DNA of 64,000 nt from Pseudomonadota bacterium (GCA_023391815.1 JAEWAF010000045.1:62001-126000); one strand, 5' to 3'; shown: positions 1 to 8,479, counted from the stretch's first letter. The notes: a model not told the origin generated them from the sequence alone. Numbers and translations: made by a program.

Positions 1-2
1 AT

Positions 3-620
3 CTCACGGATGCAGCGGCGGTGCGTGCGGTCGAAGAAGAGGTCGCGATCAGTATCACTCACGTGCTCGAACGCAGCATGAAGGTACAGGATCGCCATGT
101 GGGGCGGCCGCAGTTCTCCCGCAGTCGCGTGATCGCCCGCACCTTGCAGCTGATCGAAGCGAACGAAGGCCAGCCGCTGTTCATCGAAGATCTGTGCCGC
201 GTCACCCAGGTGAGCGAGCGCACGCTAAGAAACATTTTTCATGAGTTCTTCGGCGTCGGCCCGATGCGATTGCTGAAGGTTCGGCAGTTGCGTGAGATTC
301 GCGCCGCGCTGCTGCGCGCCGATCCGCAACGAGATACGGTGACGCGCATCGCCGCCCGCTTCGGAATCTGGGATTTCAGTTTGTTCGCCCGCAACTACAA
401 AGCGCTGTTCGGCGAGTCGCCGTCACGCACGCTGCGTACACCGCCGAGCGAGGTGAAGGTCCGTTCGTCGGTCTCGTGGCTGCACTATGCGTCGAGGATT
501 TTTATCGATGACATGCGGCCAGCGGCCCATCCGCATGTCCTCGACGGCAATGGCGACGGTGCCGACGCGCCGCTGGTGATCCAGCCCGGCGACTCGTTCC
601 CCCTGCGGGCCAAGCCCTGA
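3..620 (+). CDS. AraC family transcriptional regulator (5'-truncated)
   Basis: The reading frame is open to the left edge of the window, so the N-terminal effector-binding part is missing and only about 205 residues are visible. The visible part carries an AraC-type DNA-binding domain: a first helix-turn-helix around 'IEDLCRVTQVSERTLRNIF' and a second around 'DTVTRIAARFGIWDFSLFAR', followed by the family's 'NYKALFGESPSRTLR' end. About 60 residues follow the DNA-binding domain, ending in a proline/aspartate-rich tail, which is longer than usual. A GTG codon at 21 is not a credible start because upstream codons are open. Its target is unknown; the next gene is convergent on the other strand. 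Confidence 0.85.
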   Translation, partial: LTDAAAVRAVEEEVAISITHVLERSMKVQDRHVGRPQFSRSRVIARTLQLIEANEGQPLFIEDLCRVTQVSERTLRNIFHEFFGVGPMRLLKVRQLREIRAALLRADPQRDTVTRIAARFGIWDFSLFARNYKALFGESPSRTLRTPPSEVKVRSSVSWLHYASRIFIDDMRPAAHPHVLDGNGDGADAPLVIQPGDSFPLRAKP

Positions 621-627
621 GAAGCGC

Positions 628-1491
628 TTACAGGCTGGCCCGCATGAACAACAGCGGGCCGGCCATCTTCATATCGAAGATGCCCGGATCGTCGATGTCG
701 CGGGAGTCCACTTGCACGTCGAACTGCCGATAGCCCAACCCGAACACCAGGTAGGGGTTCATGCGCCAGGTGAGCGCGCCGCGCGCATCCAGCACCGAGC
801 CGTCGATCTCGTCGAATTCCACCGAAAGATATTGGACGCGGGCTTCCAGCGACCAGCGGTCGTTGAAATCGAAACGACCTTCGATGCCCGCGAGCGGCAG
901 CGGCGTCACGCCCGTTTCGGACTCGCGCACCACGCGACTGCGTACGACCGCATTCGCTTCGACTTCGACGATCTGCACGCCGAAGGTCAGCGCCAGATCG
1001 ACGCGCTGGGTCTTGGCCACGCTATAGCCGTAGGTGAGGCCGAATGAAGTGAGGTTGAGCGTGCTGGCGACGCGCTCGCCGGGGCGATAGGTCTGATCGT
1101 CGAACACGATGGTTTGATCGATCACTTGCTGGGCCGAGCGCCGCAGGCTGAAGCCGCTCAAGCGAATCAAGTGACGCTCGCCCGGCAGCAGCGTGAGCTC
1201 GACCAGCGGCAACAGCTTGTTGTCGTCCAGTCCGAGATCATCCTCCGCATTGATCAACGTGCCGGGCGTGGCCAGGGTCGGATCGACCCGAATATCGGTG
1301 TCGAGGTCGCCGCTCAGCGTCATGACTTCGAGGCGGAACCGATCCTCGATGACATGCGGCTTGGGTTGGGGCGCCCAGTCCGGCAGCTTGTCGTTGGTGG
1401 GCTTCTTGTCGGCGGCATGCGCCACGCCGAGCAGGCCGAGCGCGAGGCTCAGGACCAGTGACTGACAGACGACGTGGCGTTCAGAAATCAC
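628..1491 (-). CDS. Predicted outer-membrane beta-barrel protein, function unknown
   Basis: A 287-residue exported protein. It has a signal peptide (hydrophobic stretch about residues 10-26, probable cleavage after 'GVAHA'). The mature part has alternating-residue strands such as 'RHLIRLSGFSLRRSAQ' and 'LVFGLGYRQFDVQV' and ends in a strand closing with 'LLFMRASL', as in small outer-membrane barrels that follow the bulk flow of an envelope. It has no recognisable catalytic motif. The start is GTG, with a GGAG about 10 bases upstream. The gene converges on the AraC gene with a 7-base gap and lies downstream of the iron-type operon. Specific family not recognised. Confidence 0.65.
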   Translation of the reverse strand: MISERHVVCQSLVLSLALGLLGVAHAADKKPTNDKLPDWAPQPKPHVIEDRFRLEVMTLSGDLDTDIRVDPTLATPGTLINAEDDLGLDDNKLLPLVELTLLPGERHLIRLSGFSLRRSAQQVIDQTIVFDDQTYRPGERVASTLNLTSFGLTYGYSVAKTQRVDLALTFGVQIVEVEANAVVRSRVVRESETGVTPLPLAGIEGRFDFNDRWSLEARVQYLSVEFDEIDGSVLDARGALTWRMNPYLVFGLGYRQFDVQVDSRDIDDPGIFDMKMAGPLLFMRASL

Positions 1492-1547
1492 TTCGGGCGC
1501 TCCGGATGCGGTCCGCGATAAGGATGCGCCGGATTATGCCCGCGCGC

Positions 1548-2702
1548 TCACACGGTCGCGACCCAGTGATCGTCCCAACGGATCGGTTGCGAGCTGGCGA
1601 TTTTCAGAAACTGTGAACGCAGTCGACTTTCATCCAGGCCGTATGCAGTGCCGTCTCGTTGCGAGGCGAGGATGGAGCCGTCGGCAAGTCGCGACAAACC
1701 ATATGTTTCCGACGCGGCGATGAAGCCGAGATAACGCTCGTCGCTGATCGCCCAGCACGCGACGCCGTTACCGAAGGGACACGCCGCCGCAATCAGATCG
1801 TGAGCTTCGCTGATCGCGACACTCGCGACGTAGCCTTGGAACTTCGGCATCTCATCGGCCGGAGCAGTCAGCAAGCGGAATCGCGCCGGCTGGTTCGGCA
1901 GAGCGGGCCGATACAAAGCAACGATGCCCGGCGCTTTATTCTTGTCGTCACCTTCGTACTGCAAGCCCACTGCGGTGATACCGGTGCTGGTCATCGCTAC
2001 GTGTCGAATGCTCAACAGATGATCCGGCAATCGCCATTGCTCCTTGCGGCTGCCAGTGGCTGCATCGATCAGACACAGCGACGGATCCATCGTCGGAATG
2101 TTCAGCTTGCGACGGAAGCTGCGCGGGTGAGTCATGATGCCGCCATTGGCGATCAGCAGCGAACGATGATCGGGCAGCCATGCGACTTCGTGCGGATCGA
2201 GGCCGGTGGTGTCGATCTCGCCAACGACCGCAAAGTTGCGCGCATCGCGAACGACAACGAGGCCACGCGCATGCTCGTAGTCATGTTCCGGCGTGAAGAT
2301 GAAAGAACCATCGGCTGAGTACGCGCCGTGACCCGCGAGATGACGACCTGACTGTGTCGTGAATACCGTGCGGACCTGCATCGTCGAGCGATCCAGCTCA
2401 AATGCTTGCGTTCCGGGTCGGCGCGCAAAAAACAAAACACGGTTCGGATCGATTGGATGAACGGCGCAACCGTGCGCCCGCATCGGTACGCGAGCACCGA
2501 ACACTCGTTCATCCTGCAGTGACAAGCCGCCGACGTACTGATCGCCGCGAGCATCTTCATAAGCCGAGAGCAACGTGCCCGTGTGAGCTTTGCTCTTCGA
2601 TGAGAAGAGCAGACCGCCCGCCGCGACTGCACTCAACGATGCCGATGCCAGCAAGAGCTGACGGCGCGACCACTTCGACGGGCTGGGGTCGGATGTGTTC
2701 AT
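1548..2702 (-). CDS. DUF1513 family protein (Tat-exported beta-propeller)
   Basis: A 384-residue protein with a twin-arginine-like signal ('SRRQLLLASASLSAVAAGG') and a mature region of repeated propeller-like blades ('HGAYSADGSFIFTPEHD', 'HEVAWLPDHRSLLIANGG'). It matches the DUF1513 family, which is found in iron-regulated operons with imelysins and DUF1111 di-haem proteins. The ATG overlaps the stop of the upstream DUF1111 gene by 4 bases, so the two are translationally coupled. It is the last gene of the operon. The molecular function is unknown; a periplasmic role in iron acquisition is inferred from the neighbours. Confidence 0.85.
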   Translation of the reverse strand: MNTSDPSPSKWSRRQLLLASASLSAVAAGGLLFSSKSKAHTGTLLSAYEDARGDQYVGGLSLQDERVFGARVPMRAHGCAVHPIDPNRVLFFARRPGTQAFELDRSTMQVRTVFTTQSGRHLAGHGAYSADGSFIFTPEHDYEHARGLVVVRDARNFAVVGEIDTTGLDPHEVAWLPDHRSLLIANGGIMTHPRSFRRKLNIPTMDPSLCLIDAATGSRKEQWRLPDHLLSIRHVAMTSTGITAVGLQYEGDDKNKAPGIVALYRPALPNQPARFRLLTAPADEMPKFQGYVASVAISEAHDLIAAACPFGNGVACWAISDERYLGFIAASETYGLSRLADGSILASQRDGTAYGLDESRLRSQFLKIASSQPIRWDDHWVATV

Positions 2703-4093
2703 AGGGAGTCGATGAACCTCAGCAACGCCTCGCGATCCTGCTTGGACAGATTGCGGAATGCTTCCTGGGCGCGCTCGCCTTCACCGCCGTGCCAGAGAAT
2801 CGCTTCACTCACGTCGCGCGCACGGCCGTCGTGGAGCAGGCGCGTATGACCGTTCACAGTTTTCTGCAGGCCCAGTCCCCACAGCGGCGGAGTGCGCCAT
2901 TCGCTGCCGCTCGCGGCGAAGTCGGCGCGACCGTCCGCGAGCCCTTCGCCCATGTCATGCAACAGCATGTCGGTGAATGGATGGATGGTTTGATCGCTGA
3001 GCCAGGGCTGATCCTTTATGACGCCGGTCTTGAAGGTGGCGCGATGGCAGGACTCACAGCCCGAGTCGAGAAACATCTGCGCGCCGCGTTTCACGTCGGG
3101 TGAATCGAGATTCCGGCGCATCGGCACGGCCAGCATGCGCTGATACGTGACCATGTGCTCGAAGATCTCGTCGCTGATTTCGGGCTCGCCGCCGGTCGGC
3201 GCTGCCGCGCATGCCGTTTGCACGGAAGTGCAAATTTGCGCTGGGCGGAATGACGAGGTCATGCCGATTTCACTGGAGAATGCCGCGGCGGTTTGATGCG
3301 CGATGTCGGGCTGATTCAACTTCCAGCCAAACCGCCCGAGCACGGCGCGGCCCACGAGCGGATCCCAAACGTGATTCGGTCGGCCCGAGATGCCATTTCG
3401 ATCGGCATCGTCCGGATCGCTGCGTTCCATGATCTGCGCTTCGGGAATCGCTTCGAGCAATCCCGAGCCGAACACGGCGGGCGCGACACGCGGCGACAAC
3501 TTCGTATCGGCGGCGAGATCGCCATACGCCAGCTCCTCGAAGGAATATTCCGGCGCGAGCAAGCTGTAAGGCGTGCCATCGCCGTAGGTGCCCGCGATCT
3601 CGCGATGGCGGATGCGCAGTTTACCTTCGGCGGGCACGCCGCCGATGCCGAAGGGATTGAAGTTCACGCCATAGTTCGGATCGGCTTGCGGCTCGTTGTT
3701 GGCGCCGGGCGTCGGCGTCGCGAACTGAATGACCAGCGATACTGGCTGCTCGTCTTCCTTCAACGGCGGCTGACCTCGGCCATCGTTGTTGTGACACTGA
3801 TCGCAGCTGCGCGCGTTGAACAGCGGGCCGAGTCCATCGCGCGCCCCGGCACTCGCGGGAGCGACGACCCACGGGCTGTTGAAGAACGCGTTGCCGATGA
3901 AAAACTCACCTCGCTGCGCGACCGTCAGATTGTTTGAAGGTCGCGAGAACGCATGGCGCGATGACTCGCTCACGCTCATCGCGCCAGCCGAGTTCGGCTG
4001 CAACAGCGCTTCGGTCGACTTGCCTTTCGAGCAGCCGGCGAGCAAGGACATTGCGCTCCATAGCGCCGCGAGACCAATGAGCTTGGGAGTCAT
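2699..4093 (-). CDS. Di-haem oxidoreductase-like lipoprotein (DUF1111)
   Basis: A 464-residue lipoprotein (lipobox 'LLAGC'). It has two c-type haem motifs, CDQCH near residue 98 and CESCH near residue 346, as in the DUF1111 'thiol oxidoreductase' family related to MauG-like di-haem proteins. It should sit in the periplasm attached to a membrane and handle electrons, perhaps for ferric reduction or iron release, although the reaction has not been defined for the family. It starts 9 bases after the imelysin stop and overlaps the DUF1513 gene, which makes a three-gene operon. Haem attachment would need the cell's cytochrome c maturation system. Confidence 0.88.
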   Translation of the reverse strand: MTPKLIGLAALWSAMSLLAGCSKGKSTEALLQPNSAGAMSVSESSRHAFSRPSNNLTVAQRGEFFIGNAFFNSPWVVAPASAGARDGLGPLFNARSCDQCHNNDGRGQPPLKEDEQPVSLVIQFATPTPGANNEPQADPNYGVNFNPFGIGGVPAEGKLRIRHREIAGTYGDGTPYSLLAPEYSFEELAYGDLAADTKLSPRVAPAVFGSGLLEAIPEAQIMERSDPDDADRNGISGRPNHVWDPLVGRAVLGRFGWKLNQPDIAHQTAAAFSSEIGMTSSFRPAQICTSVQTACAAAPTGGEPEISDEIFEHMVTYQRMLAVPMRRNLDSPDVKRGAQMFLDSGCESCHRATFKTGVIKDQPWLSDQTIHPFTDMLLHDMGEGLADGRADFAASGSEWRTPPLWGLGLQKTVNGHTRLLHDGRARDVSEAILWHGGEGERAQEAFRNLSKQDREALLRFIDSL

Positions 4094-4102
4094 CGCGGCC
4101 TA

Positions 4103-5314
4103 TTAATCTCCCAGCCCTTCGAGGTCGGACAGGAAGATGTCGATCGAGCGGGCACCGCGCGACAGCGACAGCGCCTGTGCGCGCAACGCATCGATCGCGG
4201 CTTGCATGCGAGCTCGACCTTCGGTGTTGTCCGCCAGAATCTCGCGATCGAACGGATTCTTCACCGCGCCCACCGTTTCGCGCGTGCGCGTGAGGCGCGC
4301 TTCGATTTCCTCGGCGGCACGCGCGTCCTTGGCTTTCACCAGATCGGCAAGGCTCGGGCCGCTGATCGAGCTGCCATCGGCCCGTTGGTACCGACCGAAA
4401 TAAACATTCTCGATGCCCCGGGCGTTGGCGCGCAGCTCATCGGCGGTCAGATCGCTGAAGCAGGATTGTTCTTCTTCCTGATCGGACGACAGCAGGGGCA
4501 CGTTCATGCGTTCGCCGGCCATTTCCACTTCCGACAACGCTGCGATGCCCGTGAACATGCGCTTCAAGCCGGTGTACACGTCGCCGGTGACGAACGAGGT
4601 GCGATAGTTCGGCTGCTTCGATTCACGCCACTGCGCGGCCACCGATTCGAGATCGCTGATGATCAGCGTCGATGCCGCTTTCAGATACTTGCCACGACGT
4701 GCATTCACATCGGTGGCCGGATCGCCCTTGGCAACGAAGTCGGTGTACGGTCGCTGACCGGCCGATTCCGGCGGCGTGTTCCAATCCTGGCCCCACAAGA
4801 GGAATTCGACCGCGTGATAACCGCTGGCGATGTTCTTCTCGCCACCGGATTCGTTCTGCTCGGCGATCAGCTCGGGCGTGATTTCCGGGAAACGCTGGGC
4901 GTCGCCGATGATGTTCAGACCGGGCGCGGCGTTGTACTTGTCCAGCGCTACGGCGTCGATGTGGTTCTCGTCGAGCGGCCAGCCGTTGAGCTGTCCTTCC
5001 GGGCCGTGCTCGCCGTCGATCGGACCGCCATAAAAGCGGAAAGCCTCGGTATACGCATACGGAATGCGCGCGGCACGCCAGCGCTCGCGCGCGGCGTTCA
5101 AGGTTTCCTCGCTGGGATTGGCGAGCAAGGCATCGACGGCTTTATCCAGCTCGCGAGCCGCCACAATCGTGTCCTCGTAGGTCGCCAGCACGAGCCGCGC
5201 GTAGTTTTCCAGCACGGGCTGGCGGGGATCCGGCGGCTCGGTGCGAGTGCAGCCGGTCGCTAGCGCCAGGCACAGAGTGGCCGCGGCGGCGGACCTGATA
5301 ACGGATGCGAGCAT
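4103..5314 (-). CDS. Imelysin family iron-regulated lipoprotein (peptidase M75-like)
   Basis: A 403-residue lipoprotein (lipobox 'LATGC') of the imelysin family. The conserved GxHxxE motif is visible as 'GYHAVEFLLWGQD' near residue 170. Imelysins (IrpA, and the EfeO C-terminal domain) are periplasmic or outer-membrane proteins linked to iron uptake; peptidase activity is doubtful. It is the first gene of an operon with the DUF1111 and DUF1513 genes. Related operons often carry a second imelysin gene, which is absent here. A Fur-like box lies about 70 bases upstream of the start, which supports iron repression. Confidence 0.9.
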   Translation of the reverse strand: MLASVIRSAAAATLCLALATGCTRTEPPDPRQPVLENYARLVLATYEDTIVAARELDKAVDALLANPSEETLNAARERWRAARIPYAYTEAFRFYGGPIDGEHGPEGQLNGWPLDENHIDAVALDKYNAAPGLNIIGDAQRFPEITPELIAEQNESGGEKNIASGYHAVEFLLWGQDWNTPPESAGQRPYTDFVAKGDPATDVNARRGKYLKAASTLIISDLESVAAQWRESKQPNYRTSFVTGDVYTGLKRMFTGIAALSEVEMAGERMNVPLLSSDQEEEQSCFSDLTADELRANARGIENVYFGRYQRADGSSISGPSLADLVKAKDARAAEEIEARLTRTRETVGAVKNPFDREILADNTEGRARMQAAIDALRAQALSLSRGARSIDIFLSDLEGLGD

Positions 5315-5382
5315 TGTTGGGGTCGCTTGGTGGAAGTATTGCGGCCCGCCACGGGCGGGAGACGCCCGATTTTATTCGCAAT

Positions 5383-5397
5383 CGAGAATGACTCGCA
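5383..5397 (-). promoter_or_regulatory. Putative Fur box upstream of the imelysin operon
   Basis: Read on the minus strand this is TGCGAGTCATTCTCG, a 7-1-7 inverted repeat that differs from TGAGAATNATTCTCA at three positions. Flanking 'ATTGCGA' and 'GAATAAA' bases give further partial Fur half-sites. It lies about 70 bases before the imelysin start, a suitable place to block the promoter. The imelysin/DUF1111/DUF1513 families are typically iron-repressed, which supports the call. Not tested. Confidence 0.55.
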
Positions 5398-5415
5398 ATT
5401 AAGAATGAATCGGAG

Positions 5416-5619
5416 CTAGTGACGAAGCGACGGCGGGCGGGAATCGCCGAGCGCCGTCGGGCGAAGACTTTGTCGCCGGTGGAGAATGTGAGTCAGCTCC
5501 TCACCCTCCACACCGAGCCGGTCCGCGGCCTTTTCAATGGAGAGCCCCTCGCAAACGATGAGGCTGACGGCCGCCCAGTACAGAGCGGCTTCGGTCCGAG
5601 AGTCGTGCTGGCGCTGCAT
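5416..5619 (-). CDS. Small helix-turn-helix-like protein, unknown
   Basis: A 67-residue basic protein with a predicted helix-turn-helix around residues 24-45 ('CEGLSIEKAADRLGVEGEEL'), like the recognition helices of sigma or Xre-type domains. There is no membrane segment and no clear Shine-Dalgarno sequence before the ATG. It lies upstream of the imelysin operon on the same strand, with the Fur-like box between them, so it could be an independent gene. It could regulate something nearby or be a spurious frame; no family was recognised. Confidence 0.45.
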   Translation of the reverse strand: MQRQHDSRTEAALYWAAVSLIVCEGLSIEKAADRLGVEGEELTHILHRRQSLRPTALGDSRPPSLRH

Positions 5620-5746
5620 GTTTCATTGCGTCCGTCCCATTGAGCGAGGGACACGCAAGGCAGCATGTTGCGAGCGATCAAAGCTCGGATAAACCGGCAC
5701 TTATACTGAAGCCGGTCGTGAGGGAGCGCGGTAAATGCCTATGAAA

Positions 5747-5771
5747 GGGGACAGATTTGCACTCTGTCCCC
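5747..5771. repeat. Palindromic GGGGACAGA element (REP-like or terminator hairpin)
   Basis: Perfect 9-base arms GGGGACAGA and TCTGTCCCC enclose a 7-base loop. The sequence recalls the 'GGGGACAGATTT' palindromes that occur as dispersed REP-like repeats beside REP-associated tyrosine transposases in many proteobacteria. It lies 25 bases beyond the end of sodB. Read in the sodB direction, the stem is followed by CTTTC, so it might also end that transcript. I noticed no second copy in the window. Confidence 0.5.
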
Positions 5772-5795
5772 CGGATGACGTCTCAACGAACGCTG

Positions 5796-6404
5796 TTAGC
5801 GCTCGACTTCGGCGAGGCGCTTGCCGACGAACTGCCAGTTGGCGATCTGCTCGACCACCGCTTTGACGAAGCCGGCGCGGTTCTGCTGATGGTCCAGGTA
5901 GTAGGCGTGCTCCCAAACGTCGCAGGTCCACAGCGCGTGACCGCTGGTGATCAACGGATTGTCGGCGTCGTGCGTCGTGGTGATCTCGAGCTTGCCGTCC
6001 TTCGCGACCAGCCACGCCCAGCCGCTGCCGAACTGGCCGACGGCCGCTTCGACGAACTTGTCGCGGAAGTTCTCGAACGAGCCGAACGAGGCTTCCAGGC
6101 GTTTCTTGATCGGCTCCGGCGGGGCGCTGCCGCCGTTCGGCGCGAGCGAGTTCCAGAAGAAATCGTGATTCCAGACCTGCGCGGCGTTGTTGAAGATCTT
6201 GCGCTCGGTGCCGGTCTTGTTGGCGGTGGCCTTGATGATGGTCTCGAGGTCCTGCTTCTCCATCGGCGTGCCGGCAATGAATTCATTCAGCTTGGTCACA
6301 TAAGTCGCATGGTGCTTGCCATGGTGATGATCCAGCGTGCGCGCCGAAATCGTCGGACCAAGGGAATCTTTGGGGAACGGCAGGGGCATCAATTCGAACG
6401 CCAT
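5796..6404 (-). CDS. sodB: Superoxide dismutase, Fe type
   Basis: A 202-residue enzyme that converts superoxide to oxygen and hydrogen peroxide in the cytoplasm. Metal ligands are visible: His27 in 'DHHHGKHHATYV', a His in 'AAQVWNHDFFW', and the Asp/His pair in 'DVWEHAYYLD'. The Gln in 'NNAAQVWNH' and the N-terminal pattern 'MAFELMPLPFPKDSL' match SodB of the iron group, and the length is typical. CTGGAG lies 8 bases before the ATG. The gene appears to be monocistronic. In many bacteria it belongs with iron homeostasis, and here it sits next to an iron-type operon. Confidence 0.96.
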   Translation of the reverse strand: MAFELMPLPFPKDSLGPTISARTLDHHHGKHHATYVTKLNEFIAGTPMEKQDLETIIKATANKTGTERKIFNNAAQVWNHDFFWNSLAPNGGSAPPEPIKKRLEASFGSFENFRDKFVEAAVGQFGSGWAWLVAKDGKLEITTTHDADNPLITSGHALWTCDVWEHAYYLDHQQNRAGFVKAVVEQIANWQFVGKRLAEVER

Positions 6405-6755
6405 GGCGGGCTCCAGCTAGCGCTAAAACAGTGGGGGTAAAGGCGCCAACGTATCGCGGAGCGCGAAGTTCCCGGCCTGTTCCGGGGTCCTTCGTTACCG
6501 TTCGATGACGAGGCGGCCCGACAGAATACCTTCCCCGGGCGGCCCTTGGCCACCCGCCGCCCGCCGCAAGCGGTCGGTTGAGAAGCAGTCAACATGCGCG
6601 GCGTTGCAAGAGCGTCTATATTCCGCTTGTTCCGATGGGCGGGCCACGAGACCGACAGAAGATTCGGGCCGGCACGGAGCTCGAGGTTCAACACGAGGAG
6701 CAGGGGGCGGGTCCGCGCCATGGAGCGGTCGCCACAATGCACCGGGAGGAGAGAT
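6405..6755. other. Divergent intergenic region between sodB and a secreted-protein gene
   Basis: This 351-base stretch separates two divergent genes and must hold both promoters. Short frames run through it, but none has a ribosome-binding site or a protein-like composition. No clear operator or hairpin was seen. Confidence 0.5.
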
Positions 6756-7076
6756 ATGGGCAAAGCGACACAGATCGCGGCCATCTGCGCCTTTGGCGTC
6801 GTGGCGACGATAGCGACAATAGCGGTTCAGGCGGCCGAGGAGGCTGCGGCGAGCACCTTCGTCACGCTCAAGCTCGAGGGCAGTTGCGACGCCCAGAACA
6901 CCCGGCTGTGGCTGGTCAATTCACATACCTTCAAGACCATCGCCACCACGGTGCGCTGGCGGGCCGCCGGCGGCAAGGATCTGAGCGAACAGTTCTTCCC
7001 GGGACCGAACTCGGTGCGCGAAATCGGCTGCGCCGCCGAAGCGGAAATTGTCGACGCCAAGTTCGCCGACTTCTAA
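6756..7076 (+). CDS. Small secreted protein, unknown
   Basis: A 106-residue protein with a signal peptide (hydrophobic residues 6-24, likely cleavage after 'IAVQA'). The mature part is about 80 residues, rich in beta-type sequence ('TFVTLKLEGSCDAQNTRLWLVNS'), and has two cysteines that could form a disulphide. I chose the ATG preceded by GGGAGGAGAG at the proper spacing; a longer frame upstream lacks such a site. No family recognised. It precedes the alpha/beta hydrolase gene by 88 bases on the same strand. Confidence 0.75.
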   Translation: MGKATQIAAICAFGVVATIATIAVQAAEEAAASTFVTLKLEGSCDAQNTRLWLVNSHTFKTIATTVRWRAAGGKDLSEQFFPGPNSVREIGCAAEAEIVDAKFADF

Positions 7077-7164
7077 CTCGCAAAATCCGCACCGTTGCGG
7101 ATTCCTCGACGCGGGGCTTCACCGGACTCGAAGCGGCGGGCACGATACGGCTCGTGGCCTGACG

Positions 7165-8034
7165 ATGGAGAGTCGAGTGCTCGAGCCCGCTCAAGACAGC
7201 ATCACGCTGCCCGATGGCACGTCGCTGGTGTTTCGAACCTTCCGACCTACCGACTCGCCTCGCGCGGCGGTGATCATCCCTTCCGCGATGGGCGTGGCTC
7301 AGAAGTTCTACACTCAGTTCGCGCAGTGGCTCGCCCGGCAGGGCTATCACGTCACTACATTCGACTATCGCGGCATCGGTTTCTCCGCGCCTCGCTCGCT
7401 GCGTGGTTATCCGATGAATATCTTCAATTGGGCGCGACAGGACTGCGCCACTGTGATCGATATGGTGAAGTCCGCCGTGCCGAACGTGCCACTGCACTGG
7501 ATCGGTCACAGCCTCGGCGGGCAACTGATCGGTCTCATTCCCAATCGCGATCGCATCGATCGCGTAATTACCGTCGCCACCGGCACGGGCTATTGGCTCG
7601 AGAACACCTGGCGCACGAAGTCCGTGGTGTGGTGGCTGTGGTTCATCGCCGTGCCGCTTTCGTTACGCACCGCCGGTTACTTTCCCGGCAAACGCTTGCG
7701 CAAGGTCGGCGATCTGCCGCTCGGGGTGATGCAGCAGTGGCGTCGCTGGTGTCTGAATCGCGAATACGTGGTCGGCGCCGAAGGTGAAGAAGTTCGCGCC
7801 GATTACGCCTCGGTGCGCACGCCGATGTTGTCGCTCTCGTTCACCGATGACGAGATGATGTCGGCGAAAGGCATCAAATCGCTGCATGGGCTGTACGCGA
7901 ATGCTCCCGTCGAATACCGCCGCATCGCGCCTCGCGAAGTGGGCGCGCATCGCATCGGGCACTTCGGCTTCTTCCGTCCACAGTTCGAACAAACGCTTTG
8001 GCCGCTCGTGCCGCAATGGCTGAGCGTGCGTTGA
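7165..8034 (+). CDS. Alpha/beta hydrolase
   Basis: A 289-residue cytoplasmic hydrolase of the alpha/beta fold. The nucleophile elbow is 'IGHSLGGQL' (Ser near residue 115), preceded by 'TTFDYRGIGFS', typical of lysophospholipase/esterase-like members. The C-terminal 'GAHRIGHFGFF' offers the catalytic His, and 'SFTDDEMMS' is a likely Asp region. The start at 7165 was chosen because the conserved region begins soon after; a frame open further upstream overlaps the preceding gene. The substrate is unknown. Confidence 0.82.
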   Translation: MESRVLEPAQDSITLPDGTSLVFRTFRPTDSPRAAVIIPSAMGVAQKFYTQFAQWLARQGYHVTTFDYRGIGFSAPRSLRGYPMNIFNWARQDCATVIDMVKSAVPNVPLHWIGHSLGGQLIGLIPNRDRIDRVITVATGTGYWLENTWRTKSVVWWLWFIAVPLSLRTAGYFPGKRLRKVGDLPLGVMQQWRRWCLNREYVVGAEGEEVRADYASVRTPMLSLSFTDDEMMSAKGIKSLHGLYANAPVEYRRIAPREVGAHRIGHFGFFRPQFEQTLWPLVPQWLSVR

Positions 8035-8057
8035 GTTCGTTTGGTTCAGAGTGGGAG

Positions 8058-8097
8058 AAAAAAATAGCGTGCGCGAGGTTCATCACATCGCGCACGC
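8058..8097 (-). terminator. Strong intrinsic terminator on the minus strand
   Basis: Perfect 10-base arms GCGTGCGCGA (8067-8076) and TCGCGCACGC (8088-8097) with an 11-base loop. Seven A residues at 8058-8064 become a U-run 3' of the stem on the minus strand. No minus-strand protein gene ends here, so the terminator probably serves a non-coding transcript. For plus-strand transcription there is no T-run. Confidence 0.7.
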
Positions 8098-8190
8098 CTG
8101 CATCCGAGATGGCTCAGGGGGATAATTGACCATCGTCGTAAGCACGTTAAAACCGAAGAGACTCGCGTCCTGAAGACGCTCGGTTCATAA
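8058..8190 (-). ncRNA. Candidate small RNA
   Basis: Read on the minus strand, a nested hairpin comes first: outer arms AACCGA/TCGGTT at 8185-8151 around an inner GCGTC-TTCAG-GACGC hairpin. A CCCCCTGAGCC stretch follows, and the perfect terminator hairpin with U-run ends it. No protein gene on this strand explains the terminator. The 5' end is unknown and could lie as far as about 8400; no convincing promoter was seen. The sequence was not recognised as 6S, SRP, RNase P or tmRNA. Confidence 0.4.
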
Positions 8191-8479
8191 ATGCAGGAGC
8201 CGTGCCAGCTCTCAGTCGCGCGCCAGTGGCGGAAAACAAGGGGTTTCATGCGCCTGAATCGGCTTGGATGCACTCGTGATGTGCATGGGAGCGCAACCAC
8301 GCGACGAGGTGGTGCGGGGGAACGCGCCTGTCATCGAATCACGACGTGGCGGGTTGTGGATAGCGGAGGTCGTTTTCCGGATACCTTAAGGCGTGCGTGC
8401 TATTGGATAGGCCCATCGTGAGCGGGTCAGATTGACGCTCGATGTCGTGCTCGGGCCCGAACAAGAAAAGGAACAGAAC

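Larger units (their letters stand above)
8035..8479. other. 445-base gap holding a candidate minus-strand RNA
   Basis: No convincing protein gene is present; small frames overlap the hairpins described separately. On the minus strand there are a nested hairpin (8151-8185) and an intrinsic terminator (8058-8097). The right end should contain the promoter of the M19 gene. Confidence 0.5.

Noticed and set aside
8101..8190. 6S RNA, because of the CCCCCTGAGCC stretch
   Set aside because: In 6S RNA this kind of motif is near the 5' side of a long duplex; here it lies close to the terminator and no matching long duplex was seen.
8046..8300. An 84-codon minus-strand frame in the gap before the M19 gene
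   Set aside because: It runs through the terminator stem and has a Cys/Arg-rich, non-protein-like composition; the RNA explanation fits better.
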